A program made the translations under genes and the position numbers. DNA of 7,031 nucleotides, taken from contig JANYHX010000193.1 of NCBI GenBank assembly GCA_025362155.1, forward strand, positions 1 to 7,031, written 5' to 3'. The notes under the pieces are model-generated. The model saw only the letters and a program-made list of their open reading frames with translations. It was not told the DNA's origin and did not search any database. Shown here piece after piece: positions 1 through 6,230 of this stretch (position 1 is the stretch's first letter; each line of letters opens with the position of its first letter). The DNA is from Gallionella sp. (lineage in GTDB: Bacteria > Pseudomonadota > Gammaproteobacteria > Burkholderiales > Gallionellaceae).

Positions 1-1
1 G

Positions 2-454
2 GGCTTGATTTTGATTTACCTGCTGGTGGTGGCGCAGTTCAGATCCTACGTTGTGCCACTGGTCATCATGGCCCCGATCCCGCTCACCATTATCGGCGTG
101 ATGCCGGGACACGCGCTGTTGGGCAGCCAATTCACCGCGACCTCGATGATAGGCATGATCGCGCTGGCGGGTATCATCGTGCGCAATTCTATACTGCTGG
201 TGGACTTCATCAATATGCAGATACGCGATGGGGCAGATCCCCAGCATGCAGTGATCGCGGCGGCGAGCGCTCGCGCCAAGCCTATCATTCTGACCGGCTT
301 GGCTGCCATGCTGGGGGCGCTGTTTATACTGGATGATCCGATTTTCAATGGCCTGGCAATTTCATTGATATTCGGGATACTGGTTTCCACCGTGCTGACG
401 CTGGTGGTGATACCCGTGTTGTATTACGCCACCCTGTACAAAAAATTGCAGTAA
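2..454 (+). CDS. RND-family efflux permease, C-terminal fragment (5' end outside window)
   Basis: This is the last roughly 150 residues of an inner-membrane RND (AcrB/MexB/CzcA superfamily) proton-driven exporter; the frame is open to the left window edge, so the gene is truncated by the window. The visible part covers the end of TM8 through TM12. Counted from the TTG at 5, there is an AQFRSYVVPLVI stretch (residues 10-21) like the AcrB TM8-TM9 turn, then the TM10 signature GIIVRNSILLVDF (56-68, compare the AcrB GLSAKNAILIVEF region), then a KPIILTGLAAMLGAL segment (TM11) and a final TM12 ending VVIPVLYYATLYKKLQ. The family exports drugs, metals or other small molecules together with a periplasmic adaptor and an outer-membrane channel. 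The substrate cannot be told from this piece because the porter domains are missing. The DUF2892 gene follows after 32 bases and may be co-transcribed. Confidence 0.93.
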   Translation, partial: GLILIYLLVVAQFRSYVVPLVIMAPIPLTIIGVMPGHALLGSQFTATSMIGMIALAGIIVRNSILLVDFINMQIRDGADPQHAVIAAASARAKPIILTGLAAMLGALFILDDPIFNGLAISLIFGILVSTVLTLVVIPVLYYATLYKKLQ

Positions 455-486
455 AATCTGTTTAATCTGAAGAGGAGTTTTAAATA

Positions 487-699
487 ATGAATGCAGAACG
501 CATAGTCCGTATTGTTGCAGGTTTTTTCGTCTTACTGTCGGTGGCGTTGGGCGCAGAAGAAAGCCCGATATTCGTGAGTAAATACTTTTTATTTTTCACC
601 GTATTCGTCGGCCTGAATTTGTTTCAAAGCGGTTTTACCAACCTATGCCCATTGAATAATATTCTCGCCAAATTTGGCATCAAAAATAGTTCGTGTTAA
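487..699 (+). CDS. Small DUF2892 (YgaP-type transmembrane domain) inner-membrane protein
   Basis: A 70-residue protein consisting almost only of the DUF2892/YgaP transmembrane domain. It opens with NAERIVRIVAGFFVLLSVALG, the usual first segment. A second hydrophobic segment follows (about residues 30-48), and then a cysteine-containing tail (FTNLCPLNNILAKFGI), where the Cys-Pro is typical of the family. The start is well supported by AGAGGAG at 471-477, nine bases before the ATG. The function of stand-alone DUF2892 proteins is not established. In E. coli YgaP the same two-helix domain is fused behind a rhodanese domain, which suggests a link to sulfur or thiol chemistry at the membrane. Its end overlaps the candidate GTG start of the next gene by seven bases. 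A second cysteine is the last residue. Confidence 0.85.
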   Translation: MNAERIVRIVAGFFVLLSVALGAEESPIFVSKYFLFFTVFVGLNLFQSGFTNLCPLNNILAKFGIKNSSC

Positions 700-2594
700 C
701 ACCTCAGGAAGATCACTTGCCTCCTGATAAGCCGGAGGTGGAGTTGCCCCAAAAAAAATTATTTTCGATTCGGCTGTCAGATATCAAATGGGCGCACATC
801 AGTCTGGCCCTGGTTGGGCTGATGTGGATTTTCCCTTTCCTGCATTATCGCCATGAAAATCCGCTGACTGCATTTGACCAGGAATGGTGGAGTGCCCTAT
901 TGGGTGTGCTCGCGCTTTCCCTTTTGACTGCGGGTGAATTCTGGCGGCAACCTGAAATTCCGCGTATTGCGCAATTGCCTATCGCATTGATCGTGGTGGT
1001 GCTGTTGCAATTGGTGCTGGGCAAAATAGGCTATGTTGATCAGGCCTTGTTGTATATTTTATATTTGCTGTTCGCGGCCCTGTTGATGTTGCTGGGCAAA
1101 AGATTGCGCGCGTGTTTTGGTATTGAGAAGCTGGCGGTTGTGTTGGCGTTCTCTTTGCTGATAGGCGCGGAACTCAATGCTCTGATGGGTGTGCTCCAGC
1201 ATTACCAATGGCATACGCCGCTTGATGCGGTGGTAGTGATGCAAATTTCCTCCAGCATCTATGGAAACCTGGCGCAACCCAATCATTTTGCCAATTATAT
1301 TGCACTGGGTTTGATTTCATTAGGTTTGCTGTTTCAACAGCGCAAATTGAAATCGGGCTATGTCATTCTGTTGACTGTGCCCCTGTTATTTTCAATGACG
1401 CTAAGCGGCTCGCGTAGCTCGTGGTTGTATTTGTTGCTGATGGTCGCTCTGGCAGTGTGGCTGGCGCGGCGGGACACCGCACTGCGCCCCCTGTTGCGTT
1501 ATAGCTTGCTGCTGGTTGGCGGTTTCGCCTTAATGCATCTGATTGTACAAATACCGTTTATGGCCGCAGGAAATGGCGGCACAAATACGGTGCAACGTTT
1601 GCTTGCTTATAACGGCGGCGGCGATACTAGCGGCAGTATTCGATTATATTTGTGGCACGAAGCCTGGCTGATGTTCATGCAATCCCCTTGGCTGGGTGTG
1701 GGCTTCGGGCAATTTGCCTGGCATCATTTCGAGTTGTTACCCTCATTACGCGCGACCAATATTTCCGGTCTTTACAACAATGCCCACAACCTGATTTTTC
1801 AACTTGGGGCTGAAGCGGGGCTGCCCGGAGTGTTGGCATTGTTGGTGTCACTGAGCATCTGGTTTTATGGCGTGTATAAAAGCTACGCAAAGCCGGCCAG
1901 ATCTGTGGAGAATTCTCACAGCGGTGCGACGTTGAATGCAGCACATTGGTGGGGTTATGCCATATTGGGTGTGCTCGCCATCCACAGCTTGCTGGAGTAT
2001 CCGTTGTGGTATACCTACTTCATCGCAGTGGCGGCAATTCTGTTAGGGGCCTTCGATGAAACCCAATATCGCCTGGAATTACGCCGTGTCGGGCGGTTCG
2101 CGTTGACTATTATTTTGCTAATGGGTTTGTTATCGCTGCTACAGCTACGCAGCAATTATCAGCGCCTGAAAAATGTTTTGGCGATAGTTCCCGCTTCTGC
2201 AAATGTCACGGAAGTCTCGCAGCGCAACCGTGAAGGCTTGATGGCGGTGCATAATGGGGTTTTGCTGGCACCCTATGCCGAACTGTATATCTTTGGCAGC
2301 AGCGATGTGAATACTGATCGTCTTAAACAAAAGCTCCTTCTGGGTGCCAATGTAATACGCTATATACCCACCGCCCAGGTGGTTTACCGGCAGGCATTTT
2401 TTCTGGCGCTAGATGGTCAGTTGCAGCAGGCCGAGCAATTAATGGAGCAGGCAATTTGGTCCTATCCTGGCAATGGTAATGCACATGCCTTATTAATGGA
2501 TTTAGCGGCGAAAGACCCCGCGCATTTTTCGGCTCTGTTAGAATTCGCAAACCAAAAAGAACAGGAGCATGCCCGTGCAATTCATCAGTCATAA
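693..2594 (+). CDS. PglL-like O-oligosaccharyltransferase / Wzy-WaaL family membrane protein
   Basis: A polytopic inner-membrane protein of 633 residues, with about a dozen hydrophobic segments up to residue ~485 and a soluble C-terminal tail. The order of motifs fits the PglL branch of the Wzy/WaaL superfamily: GNLAQPNHFA (191-200, PglL_A motif), TLSGSRSSWL (236-245), RLYLWHEAW (317-325), PWLGVGFGQF (332-341) in the large periplasmic loop, and NNAHNLIFQLGAEAG (362-376) with His365 matching the functionally important loop histidine. HSLLEYPLWY (431-440) then begins the Wzy_C_2 region. Such enzymes move a glycan from undecaprenyl diphosphate to pilin or other periplasmic proteins. No pilin, flippase or glycan genes are visible here, so the acceptor is unknown, and an O-antigen ligase or polymerase role is not excluded. 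The GTG at 693 has no clear ribosome site. A TTG at 717 (625 residues) has AGGAAG five bases upstream and is a serious alternative start. Confidence 0.85.
   Translation: MLTPQEDHLPPDKPEVELPQKKLFSIRLSDIKWAHISLALVGLMWIFPFLHYRHENPLTAFDQEWWSALLGVLALSLLTAGEFWRQPEIPRIAQLPIALIVVVLLQLVLGKIGYVDQALLYILYLLFAALLMLLGKRLRACFGIEKLAVVLAFSLLIGAELNALMGVLQHYQWHTPLDAVVVMQISSSIYGNLAQPNHFANYIALGLISLGLLFQQRKLKSGYVILLTVPLLFSMTLSGSRSSWLYLLLMVALAVWLARRDTALRPLLRYSLLLVGGFALMHLIVQIPFMAAGNGGTNTVQRLLAYNGGGDTSGSIRLYLWHEAWLMFMQSPWLGVGFGQFAWHHFELLPSLRATNISGLYNNAHNLIFQLGAEAGLPGVLALLVSLSIWFYGVYKSYAKPARSVENSHSGATLNAAHWWGYAILGVLAIHSLLEYPLWYTYFIAVAAILLGAFDETQYRLELRRVGRFALTIILLMGLLSLLQLRSNYQRLKNVLAIVPASANVTEVSQRNREGLMAVHNGVLLAPYAELYIFGSSDVNTDRLKQKLLLGANVIRYIPTAQVVYRQAFFLALDGQLQQAEQLMEQAIWSYPGNGNAHALLMDLAAKDPAHFSALLEFANQKEQEHARAIHQS
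706..711 (+). promoter_or_regulatory. Candidate Shine-Dalgarno favouring a TTG start at 717
   Basis: AGGAAG lies five bases before TTG 717, in frame with the PglL-like protein. The upstream GTG at 693 has only an AT-rich, purine-poor run before it and would depend on coupling to the DUF2892 stop codon. The choice changes the protein by eight residues and does not affect any domain. Confidence 0.4.
2563..2567 (+). promoter_or_regulatory. Shine-Dalgarno that decides the rhodanese start
   Basis: AGGAG inside the last codons of the PglL-like gene. Its spacing is seven bases to GTG 2575 but only one base to ATG 2569, so the GTG is the probable start. Translation of the rhodanese is likely linked to that of the preceding gene. 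Confidence 0.6.
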
Positions 2595-2985
2595 TCTCAT
2601 TCCGATTGGCATTGCCTTTTTTAGTGGCGCCATGTTGTTATGGTCGTTGTTTGGTAATCGTTTGCGCGGTATCAAGGAAGTGGATACTGTGGCCGCTTTG
2701 CAGCTCATCAATCACAAAAATGCCATCGTACTGGATGTGCGCGAGCAGAGTGAATACGACACCGGGCATATTTTGAATTCCAGATTGATCCCTGTGGGCA
2801 AGATTAAAGAGCGCGTGGGCGAGCTGGAAAAATACAAAGACCAGCCTATCGTGGCCGTGTGCCGCAGTGGCATCCGCTCCGCCACTGCTTGCGCTGCGTT
2901 GGGTAAGCAGGGCTTTGCGCAGGTTTATAATCTGACCGGCGGTATGCAAGCCTGGCAAAAAAATAATTTGCCGGTAGAAAAATGA
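2575..2985 (+). CDS. yibN: YibN-type membrane-anchored rhodanese-like protein
   Basis: A single N-terminal membrane anchor (about residues 8-28, from NLIPIGIAFFSGAMLLW) is followed by a cytoplasmic rhodanese domain. The domain shows VLDVREQSEYDTGHI (CH2A-like region, 52-66), the active-site loop CRSGIRS with the catalytic cysteine at residue 96, and the closing NLTGGMQAWQ. With 136 residues it is close in length to E. coli YibN, which also lies directly before grxC and secB. Rhodanese domains carry sulfur as a cysteine persulfide; the physiological partner of YibN-type proteins is not settled, although contact with the YidC insertase has been reported. The GTG at 2575 is chosen because AGGAG (2563-2567) stands seven bases before it. 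The in-frame ATG at 2569 is only one base from that site and would add two residues. The gene begins inside the 3' end of the PglL-like gene (20-base overlap), and grxC follows after 13 bases. Confidence 0.92.
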   Translation: MQFISHNLIPIGIAFFSGAMLLWSLFGNRLRGIKEVDTVAALQLINHKNAIVLDVREQSEYDTGHILNSRLIPVGKIKERVGELEKYKDQPIVAVCRSGIRSATACAALGKQGFAQVYNLTGGMQAWQKNNLPVEK

Positions 2986-2998
2986 GGGAATTTTAAGC

Positions 2999-3262
2999 GT
3001 GGCAAAGGTATTGATGTATAGCACCGCCGTATGTCCCTATTGCATTCGGGCCGAGCAATTACTGACGCGCAAGGGTGTACAGAACATCGAAAAGATCAGG
3101 GTTGATCTACAACCCGAATTGCGCATTGCCATGATGGAAAAAACCGGGCGCCGCACCGTGCCACAAATTTATATCAACGAGGTGTATGTTGGCGGCTATG
3201 ACGAACTGGCATCACTCGATCATGCCGGTAAGCTGGATGAACTTTTGGCAAAATCCGATTGA
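2999..3262 (+). CDS. grxC: Glutaredoxin 3
   Basis: An 87-residue dithiol glutaredoxin that reduces disulfides and glutathione mixed disulfides in the cytoplasm using glutathione. The thioredoxin fold is evident: the N-terminal strand AKVLMYSTAV, the CPYC active site at residues 12-15, the cis-proline motif TVPQIYI (53-59) and the glutathione-binding GGYDEL near residues 65-70. Length and motifs match GrxC closely. The start is GTG, with GAGGGA (from 2984, overlapping the rhodanese stop) about nine bases before it. The position between the rhodanese and secB is the classic proteobacterial arrangement, which strengthens the assignment beyond the motif. Confidence 0.96.
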   Translation: MAKVLMYSTAVCPYCIRAEQLLTRKGVQNIEKIRVDLQPELRIAMMEKTGRRTVPQIYINEVYVGGYDELASLDHAGKLDELLAKSD

Positions 3263-3289
3263 AATAATCCTCTTTAAGTAAGGAAAAAC

Positions 3290-3757
3290 ATGACCGCAAC
3301 CGCACCAGAAAATAAACAGCCCATCTTCAATATGGACAAGATCTACGTGAAAGACCTTTCGCTGGAAATCCCGCACGCACCCAAGATTTTTATGGAGCGG
3401 GATCCCCCGCAAGTTGATATTCAGCTGCACACCCAGGCTAGTTCGCTGGAAGAAGGAGTGTTTGAGGTGCTGGTGATGGCGACGGTTACTGCCAAGATAA
3501 AAGAAAAAATAATGTTCCTGATTGAGATCAAACAGGCCGGGATATTCCAGATACGCAATGTGCCGACCAATGAACTGGAGCCTATATTGGGCGTGATGTG
3601 CCCGAATATCCTGTTCCCGTTTTTACGCGAAGCGGTATCAGATGTGGCGGTGCGTGGCGGTTTTACGTCGATACTATTGAACCCGATAAATTTTGAGGGT
3701 ATCTACCAACAACAAAAACAGCAACTAGCCCAAGCCGCCTCCACGACCACGCATTAA
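3290..3757 (+). CDS. secB: Protein-export chaperone SecB
   Basis: A cytoplasmic homotetrameric chaperone that keeps precursor proteins unfolded and hands them to SecA for Sec export. The protein is 155 residues, the same length as E. coli SecB. It carries family landmarks along its whole length: IYVKDLSLEIPHAP near the N-terminus, EEGVFEVLVMATVTAK in the central sheet, IKQAGIFQI, then CPNILFPFLREAVSDVAVRGGF and the end of the folded core at LLNPINFEGIYQQQ. The C-terminal tail is Gln/Ala/Thr-rich and short. AAGGAA at 3280-3285 supports ATG 3290. The gene follows grxC by 27 bases. Its TAA stop overlaps the ATG of the SH3 gene by one base, so the two are probably translated in a coupled way. Confidence 0.98.
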   Translation: MTATAPENKQPIFNMDKIYVKDLSLEIPHAPKIFMERDPPQVDIQLHTQASSLEEGVFEVLVMATVTAKIKEKIMFLIEIKQAGIFQIRNVPTNELEPILGVMCPNILFPFLREAVSDVAVRGGFTSILLNPINFEGIYQQQKQQLAQAASTTTH

Positions 3758-4209
3758 TGAAAACTTGTCCCTCCCTGCTTCGACTTGCGCTGTTGCTTCT
3801 GCTGTTGGGCGCGAGCGCAGTTCAGGCAGTGGAATATGTGTCCGTCAAGGAAAGCAATGCGGTCTTGTATGACGCGCCTTCGATCAAGGCGAAAAAACTG
3901 TTTGTGGTGAATCGTTATATGCCCTTCGAGCAAGTCGTCACACTGGACAGCTGGGTCAAGGTGCGTGACCGTTCCGGCGGCTTGTACTGGGTGGAAAAGC
4001 GCCTGTTGAGCAATAAACGCTATGTGTTCGCGCTGTTACCGTTGGTGGATGTGCGCGCAGAACCTGACTATGCTGCGGCACTGGTGTTTCAGGTGCGTCA
4101 GCAGGTGGCATTGGAACATGTTGAATCCACCGGCACAGGTTGGATCAAGGTACGCCATCAAGACGGTAATGTAGGCTATGTGCGCAGCACCGAAGTATGG
4201 GGAGGCTAG
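3757..4209 (+). CDS. Secreted protein with two bacterial SH3 domains
   Basis: A 150-residue protein with a Sec signal peptide (short basic start, leucine-rich core at about residues 8-18, and probable cleavage after ASAVQA at residue 24). Two bacterial SH3-like repeats follow (about 26-83 and 88-147). The first has NAVLYDAPSIKAKKL and a GGLYWVEKRLL ending, the second VDVRAEPDYAAAL and the matching GNVGYVRSTEVWG ending. This domain usually binds cell-wall peptides or mediates periplasmic contacts; no catalytic domain is attached, so an adaptor or wall-binding role is inferred. It begins on the last base of the secB stop codon without a separate ribosome site, pointing to translational coupling. 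Its substrate is unknown. Confidence 0.88.
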   Translation: MKTCPSLLRLALLLLLLGASAVQAVEYVSVKESNAVLYDAPSIKAKKLFVVNRYMPFEQVVTLDSWVKVRDRSGGLYWVEKRLLSNKRYVFALLPLVDVRAEPDYAAALVFQVRQQVALEHVESTGTGWIKVRHQDGNVGYVRSTEVWGG

Positions 4210-4283
4210 CAATGTGTTGAAAACTGCTGATGGAACGACTAGCCATCTGACTAAGTTGGCAAACTACGCTAACAAAGTCATTG

Positions 4284-4302
4284 GTTATGCGCTCGACATA
4301 AC
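4284..4302 (+). other. Hairpin in the gpsA upstream region
   Basis: GTTATG (4284-4289) and CATAAC (4297-4302) form a perfect six-pair stem around a seven-base loop, with a further G-T pair (4283/4303). There is no T-run after it, so it is not a usual intrinsic terminator. It may be part of a structured leader or chance. Confidence 0.35.
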
Positions 4303-4330
4303 TGTGTTGCTCAAGGACTCAAAATCCGGG

Positions 4331-4343
4331 GCCGCGAAGCGGC
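4331..4343 (+). other. GC-rich hairpin in the gpsA upstream region
   Basis: GCCGC (4331-4335), loop GAA, GCGGC (4339-4343): a compact, stable stem with a three-base loop. It is followed by AGACAAATTG and not by a T-run, so a terminator for the secB/SH3 transcript is doubtful. It lies about 100 bases before the gpsA start. Confidence 0.4.
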
Positions 4344-4446
4344 AGACAAATTGTACATTCCGGTTTCTCGTCCTTTCACACCTTGTTCTACCATCGCTCG
4401 TAACGCTTTAAACACACTGCTAATCAGGTTCAGGGAATCAGGGCGT

Positions 4447-5442
4447 ATGAACATTACCATCATCGGCGCAGGAGCCTGGGGAACCGCTCTTGCCATCAGC
4501 CTGGCAACCCATCACCGGGTGACGCTGTGGGCGCGTGACGCTGCGCAACTCGAAGCAATGCGCATCACGCGTTACAACCAGCATTACCTTCCGGAAACTT
4601 TGCTGCCAGCGAATCTCGAATTAAGCGCGGATTTTGCTGCCGTAGTGGCGGCTGCCGAACTAGTTATTATCGCCGTCCCTACAGCCGCATTACGCTCGAT
4701 TTTGCATCAGCTGGCGCAATTACCGCGACCTGTTAACGTGCTGTGGGTATGCAAGGGTTTCGAGGCAGAAACCGCAAAATTACCGCATCAAGTAGTAGCC
4801 GAAATATTACCGGAAGGATTTCATTACGGCGTCTTGTCAGGCCCCAGCTTTGCGCAGGAAGTTGCGCGCGGGTTGCCTACTGCGTTAACGCTTGCTTCCG
4901 CAGATGTTGGATTTGCACGCCGCACGGCACAGGCTTTACATCATGCACGTTTGCGTATCTATGCCAGCAGCGATGTAGTCGGCGTGGAAGTCGGCGGGGC
5001 AGTGAAGAATGTGATGGCCATTGCTGCCGGAATTTGCGATGGCATGGGGCTGGGGTTGAACGCTCGCGCTGCCTTGCTGACCCGCGGTCTGGCCGAGATC
5101 ACGCGGCTCGGCTTGAAACTCGGTGGACGTTCAGAAACCTTTAGTGGTCTTTCCGGTGTGGGCGACTTGATTCTCACCTGTACCGGCGATTTGTCGCGCA
5201 ATCGCCAAGTCGGTTTGCGTCTGGTGCAGCAGCAAGATTTAGCGGAAATATTGCGCGGACTGGGCCACGTTGCCGAGGGTGTTTACAGCGTGCGGGAAGT
5301 GCATCACCTTGCGCAAAACCTGGGTGTAGCAATGCCGATTTGCGAATCGGTTTACCGAATTCTTTACGAAAATATTTCGGCTGAAGAGATGGTTACCATG
5401 CTGTTGAATCGTGCGCCGAATCTGGAATTCAATAGCATTTGA
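4447..5442 (+). CDS. gpsA: Glycerol-3-phosphate dehydrogenase [NAD(P)+]
   Basis: A cytoplasmic enzyme that reduces dihydroxyacetone phosphate to sn-glycerol 3-phosphate, the backbone of phospholipids. The 331-residue protein is of normal GpsA length. The N-terminal Rossmann motif GAGAWGTA is at residues 7-14. VCKGFE (101-106) and SGPSFAQEVARGLPTA (131-146) are typical. The substrate/catalytic region has GGAVKNVMAIAAGICDGMG (183-201) with Lys187, and GLSGVGDLILTC (234-245) followed by SRNRQVG. The ATG at 4447 is chosen because the protein starts MNITIIGAGAWG, as in the family, with AGGGAA at 4432-4437 nine bases before it. The open frame reaches back to 4351, but that extra stretch matches nothing. 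The gene converges with trmB. Confidence 0.97.
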   Translation: MNITIIGAGAWGTALAISLATHHRVTLWARDAAQLEAMRITRYNQHYLPETLLPANLELSADFAAVVAAAELVIIAVPTAALRSILHQLAQLPRPVNVLWVCKGFEAETAKLPHQVVAEILPEGFHYGVLSGPSFAQEVARGLPTALTLASADVGFARRTAQALHHARLRIYASSDVVGVEVGGAVKNVMAIAAGICDGMGLGLNARAALLTRGLAEITRLGLKLGGRSETFSGLSGVGDLILTCTGDLSRNRQVGLRLVQQQDLAEILRGLGHVAEGVYSVREVHHLAQNLGVAMPICESVYRILYENISAEEMVTMLLNRAPNLEFNSI

Positions 5443-5446
5443 TTCC
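5424..5446 (+). terminator. Possible weak hairpin at the gpsA/trmB convergence
   Basis: GGAA, a bulged T, then TCAA (5424-5432) can pair with TTGATTCC (5439-5446) around the six-base loop TAGCAT, spanning the gpsA stop codon. On the + strand a short T-rich stretch (TTATCTTTT, 5459-5467) begins 12 bases later. The stem is AT-rich and bulged, so a working terminator is only a possibility. Confidence 0.22.
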
Positions 5447-5458
5447 TCCAGAATTGGA

Positions 5459-6145
5459 TTATCTTTTGCGCCGAAACACCAAGTCCCACACCCCATGCCC
5501 AAGGCGAATACCGCGCTGCTCAAATTTGGTGAGCGGCCGATAAGCCGGACGCGGTGCGTAATTTTCAACCGTGTTTCCCAGCAACGGCTCCGCGCTCAAT
5601 ACAGTTAATATTTGTTCAGCATAATCCTGCCAGTCGGTGGCGACATGCAAATAACCACCCGGTTTGAGTTTCTGTACCAGCTGCGAGATGAATGGGGCTT
5701 GAATCAAACGCCGCTTGTTATGGCGAGCCTTGTGCCATGGGTCGGGAAAAAAAATATGCACGCCGTCCAGTGCCGCCTCACCTAACATGTCGCGCAGAAC
5801 TTCCACGGCATCATGCTGGATGATGCGAACATTATTGAGCTGTTGCGCAGCTATCAGCTTGAGCAGATTGCCCACACCCGGCGTGTGCACCTCAAGTACC
5901 AAATAATCATTTTCCGGATGAGCGATCGCGATGGTGGCGGTGCTGTCGCCCATGCCGAAACCAATCTCCAGTATTTTGGGAGCGTCGCGCCCGAATGCCA
6001 ATGCCAGGTCCATTTGCTGCATCGCGTATGGAATGCCGAAGCGCGGCAGCAAGGTGTCGCAGGCGCGTTGCTGCGCAGGCGTGACGCGGCCCTGGCGCAA
6101 CACGAAGCTGCGGATGTGGCGTTTGCTGAGGTCGGGAGTAGTCAT
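5459..6145 (-). CDS. trmB: tRNA (guanine-N7-)-methyltransferase
   Basis: An SAM-dependent methyltransferase that forms m7G at position 46 of tRNA variable loops. The 228-residue protein shows the TrmB landmarks in order: EIGFGMGDS (60-68, SAM-binding loop), [12 protein letters not shown] (84-95), the family signature [16 protein letters not shown] (132-147) with the catalytic Asp135, [12 protein letters not shown] (161-172), and [17 protein letters not shown] (206-222) near the C-terminus. The start at 6145 gives the expected N-terminal SFVLRQGR(V/M)T element close to residue 13. The bases before the ATG (AACAAATCAAACACC on the coding strand) hold no Shine-Dalgarno. It lies downstream of thiG on the same strand, 85 bases away across a palindromic repeat, an order often seen in betaproteobacteria. 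Confidence 0.97.
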   Translation of the reverse strand: MTTPDLSKRHIRSFVLRQGRVTPAQQRACDTLLPRFGIPYAMQQMDLALAFGRDAPKILEIGFGMGDSTATIAIAHPENDYLVLEVHTPGVGNLLKLIAAQQLNNVRIIQHDAVEVLRDMLGEAALDGVHIFFPDPWHKARHNKRRLIQAPFISQLVQKLKPGGYLHVATDWQDYAEQILTVLSAEPLLGNTVENYAPRPAYRPLTKFEQRGIRLGHGVWDLVFRRKR

Positions 6146-6164
6146 GGTGTTTGATTTGTTCAGC

Positions 6165-6227
6165 TACCCTCACCGCTACCCTCTCCCGCACGCGGGAGAG
6201 GGTGCCCCGATAGGGCGGGTGAGGGTA
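6165..6227. repeat. Compound palindromic intergenic repeat (REP-like)
   Basis: The outer arms TACCCTCACC (6165-6174) and GGTGAGGGTA (6218-6227) are perfect inverted copies of ten bases. Between them lies a 12-pair inner palindrome, ACCCTCTCCCGC (6178-6189) against GCGGGAGAGGGT (6192-6203), and a small stem GCCC/GGGC (6204-6207, 6213-6216). Together they can fold as a closed stem with two inner hairpins. The CCCTCTCCCGC/GCGGGAGAGGG core is of a type scattered between genes in many proteobacteria. Here it fills most of the gap between the thiG stop and the trmB start. It could act as a transcription or RNA-decay barrier within the pair; no protein is encoded. Confidence 0.85.
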
Positions 6228-6230
6228 TTG

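Larger units (their letters stand above)
4210..4446 (+). other. 237-base gap before gpsA, no convincing gene
   Basis: Short open frames here show no recognisable protein family, and one only extends gpsA to the left of its true start. The stretch contains two clean hairpins (4284-4302 and 4331-4343). It is long compared with the tight spacing of the genes to its left, so it probably holds the gpsA promoter and leader. I found no -35/-10 pair good enough to annotate. Confidence 0.5.

Noticed and set aside
4281..4380. A possible tRNA-Leu(CAA) relic: GGACTCAAAATCC (4315-4327) resembles an anticodon arm and a GC-rich hairpin follows like a long variable arm
   Set aside because: Only three base pairs support the anticodon stem. 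No acceptor stem can be paired, the T-arm sequence is not conserved, and there is no proper D-arm. Chance similarity is the simpler explanation.
4383..4412. A possible gpsA promoter (TTGTTC ... TTTAAA with an 18-base spacer)
   Set aside because: The -35 matches consensus at only three of six bases and the -10 at four of six; this is not better than expected by chance.
4351..4446. A longer GpsA with 32 extra N-terminal residues from a TTG
   Set aside because: GpsA proteins begin at the Rossmann motif, as the ATG at 4447 gives. The extension shows no family similarity, while the ATG has its own ribosome site.
4311..4496. Minus-strand open frame of 61 codons overlapping the gpsA start
   Set aside because: It matches no family I recognise, overlaps the authentic gpsA N-terminus and has no ribosome site; it is most likely a chance frame.
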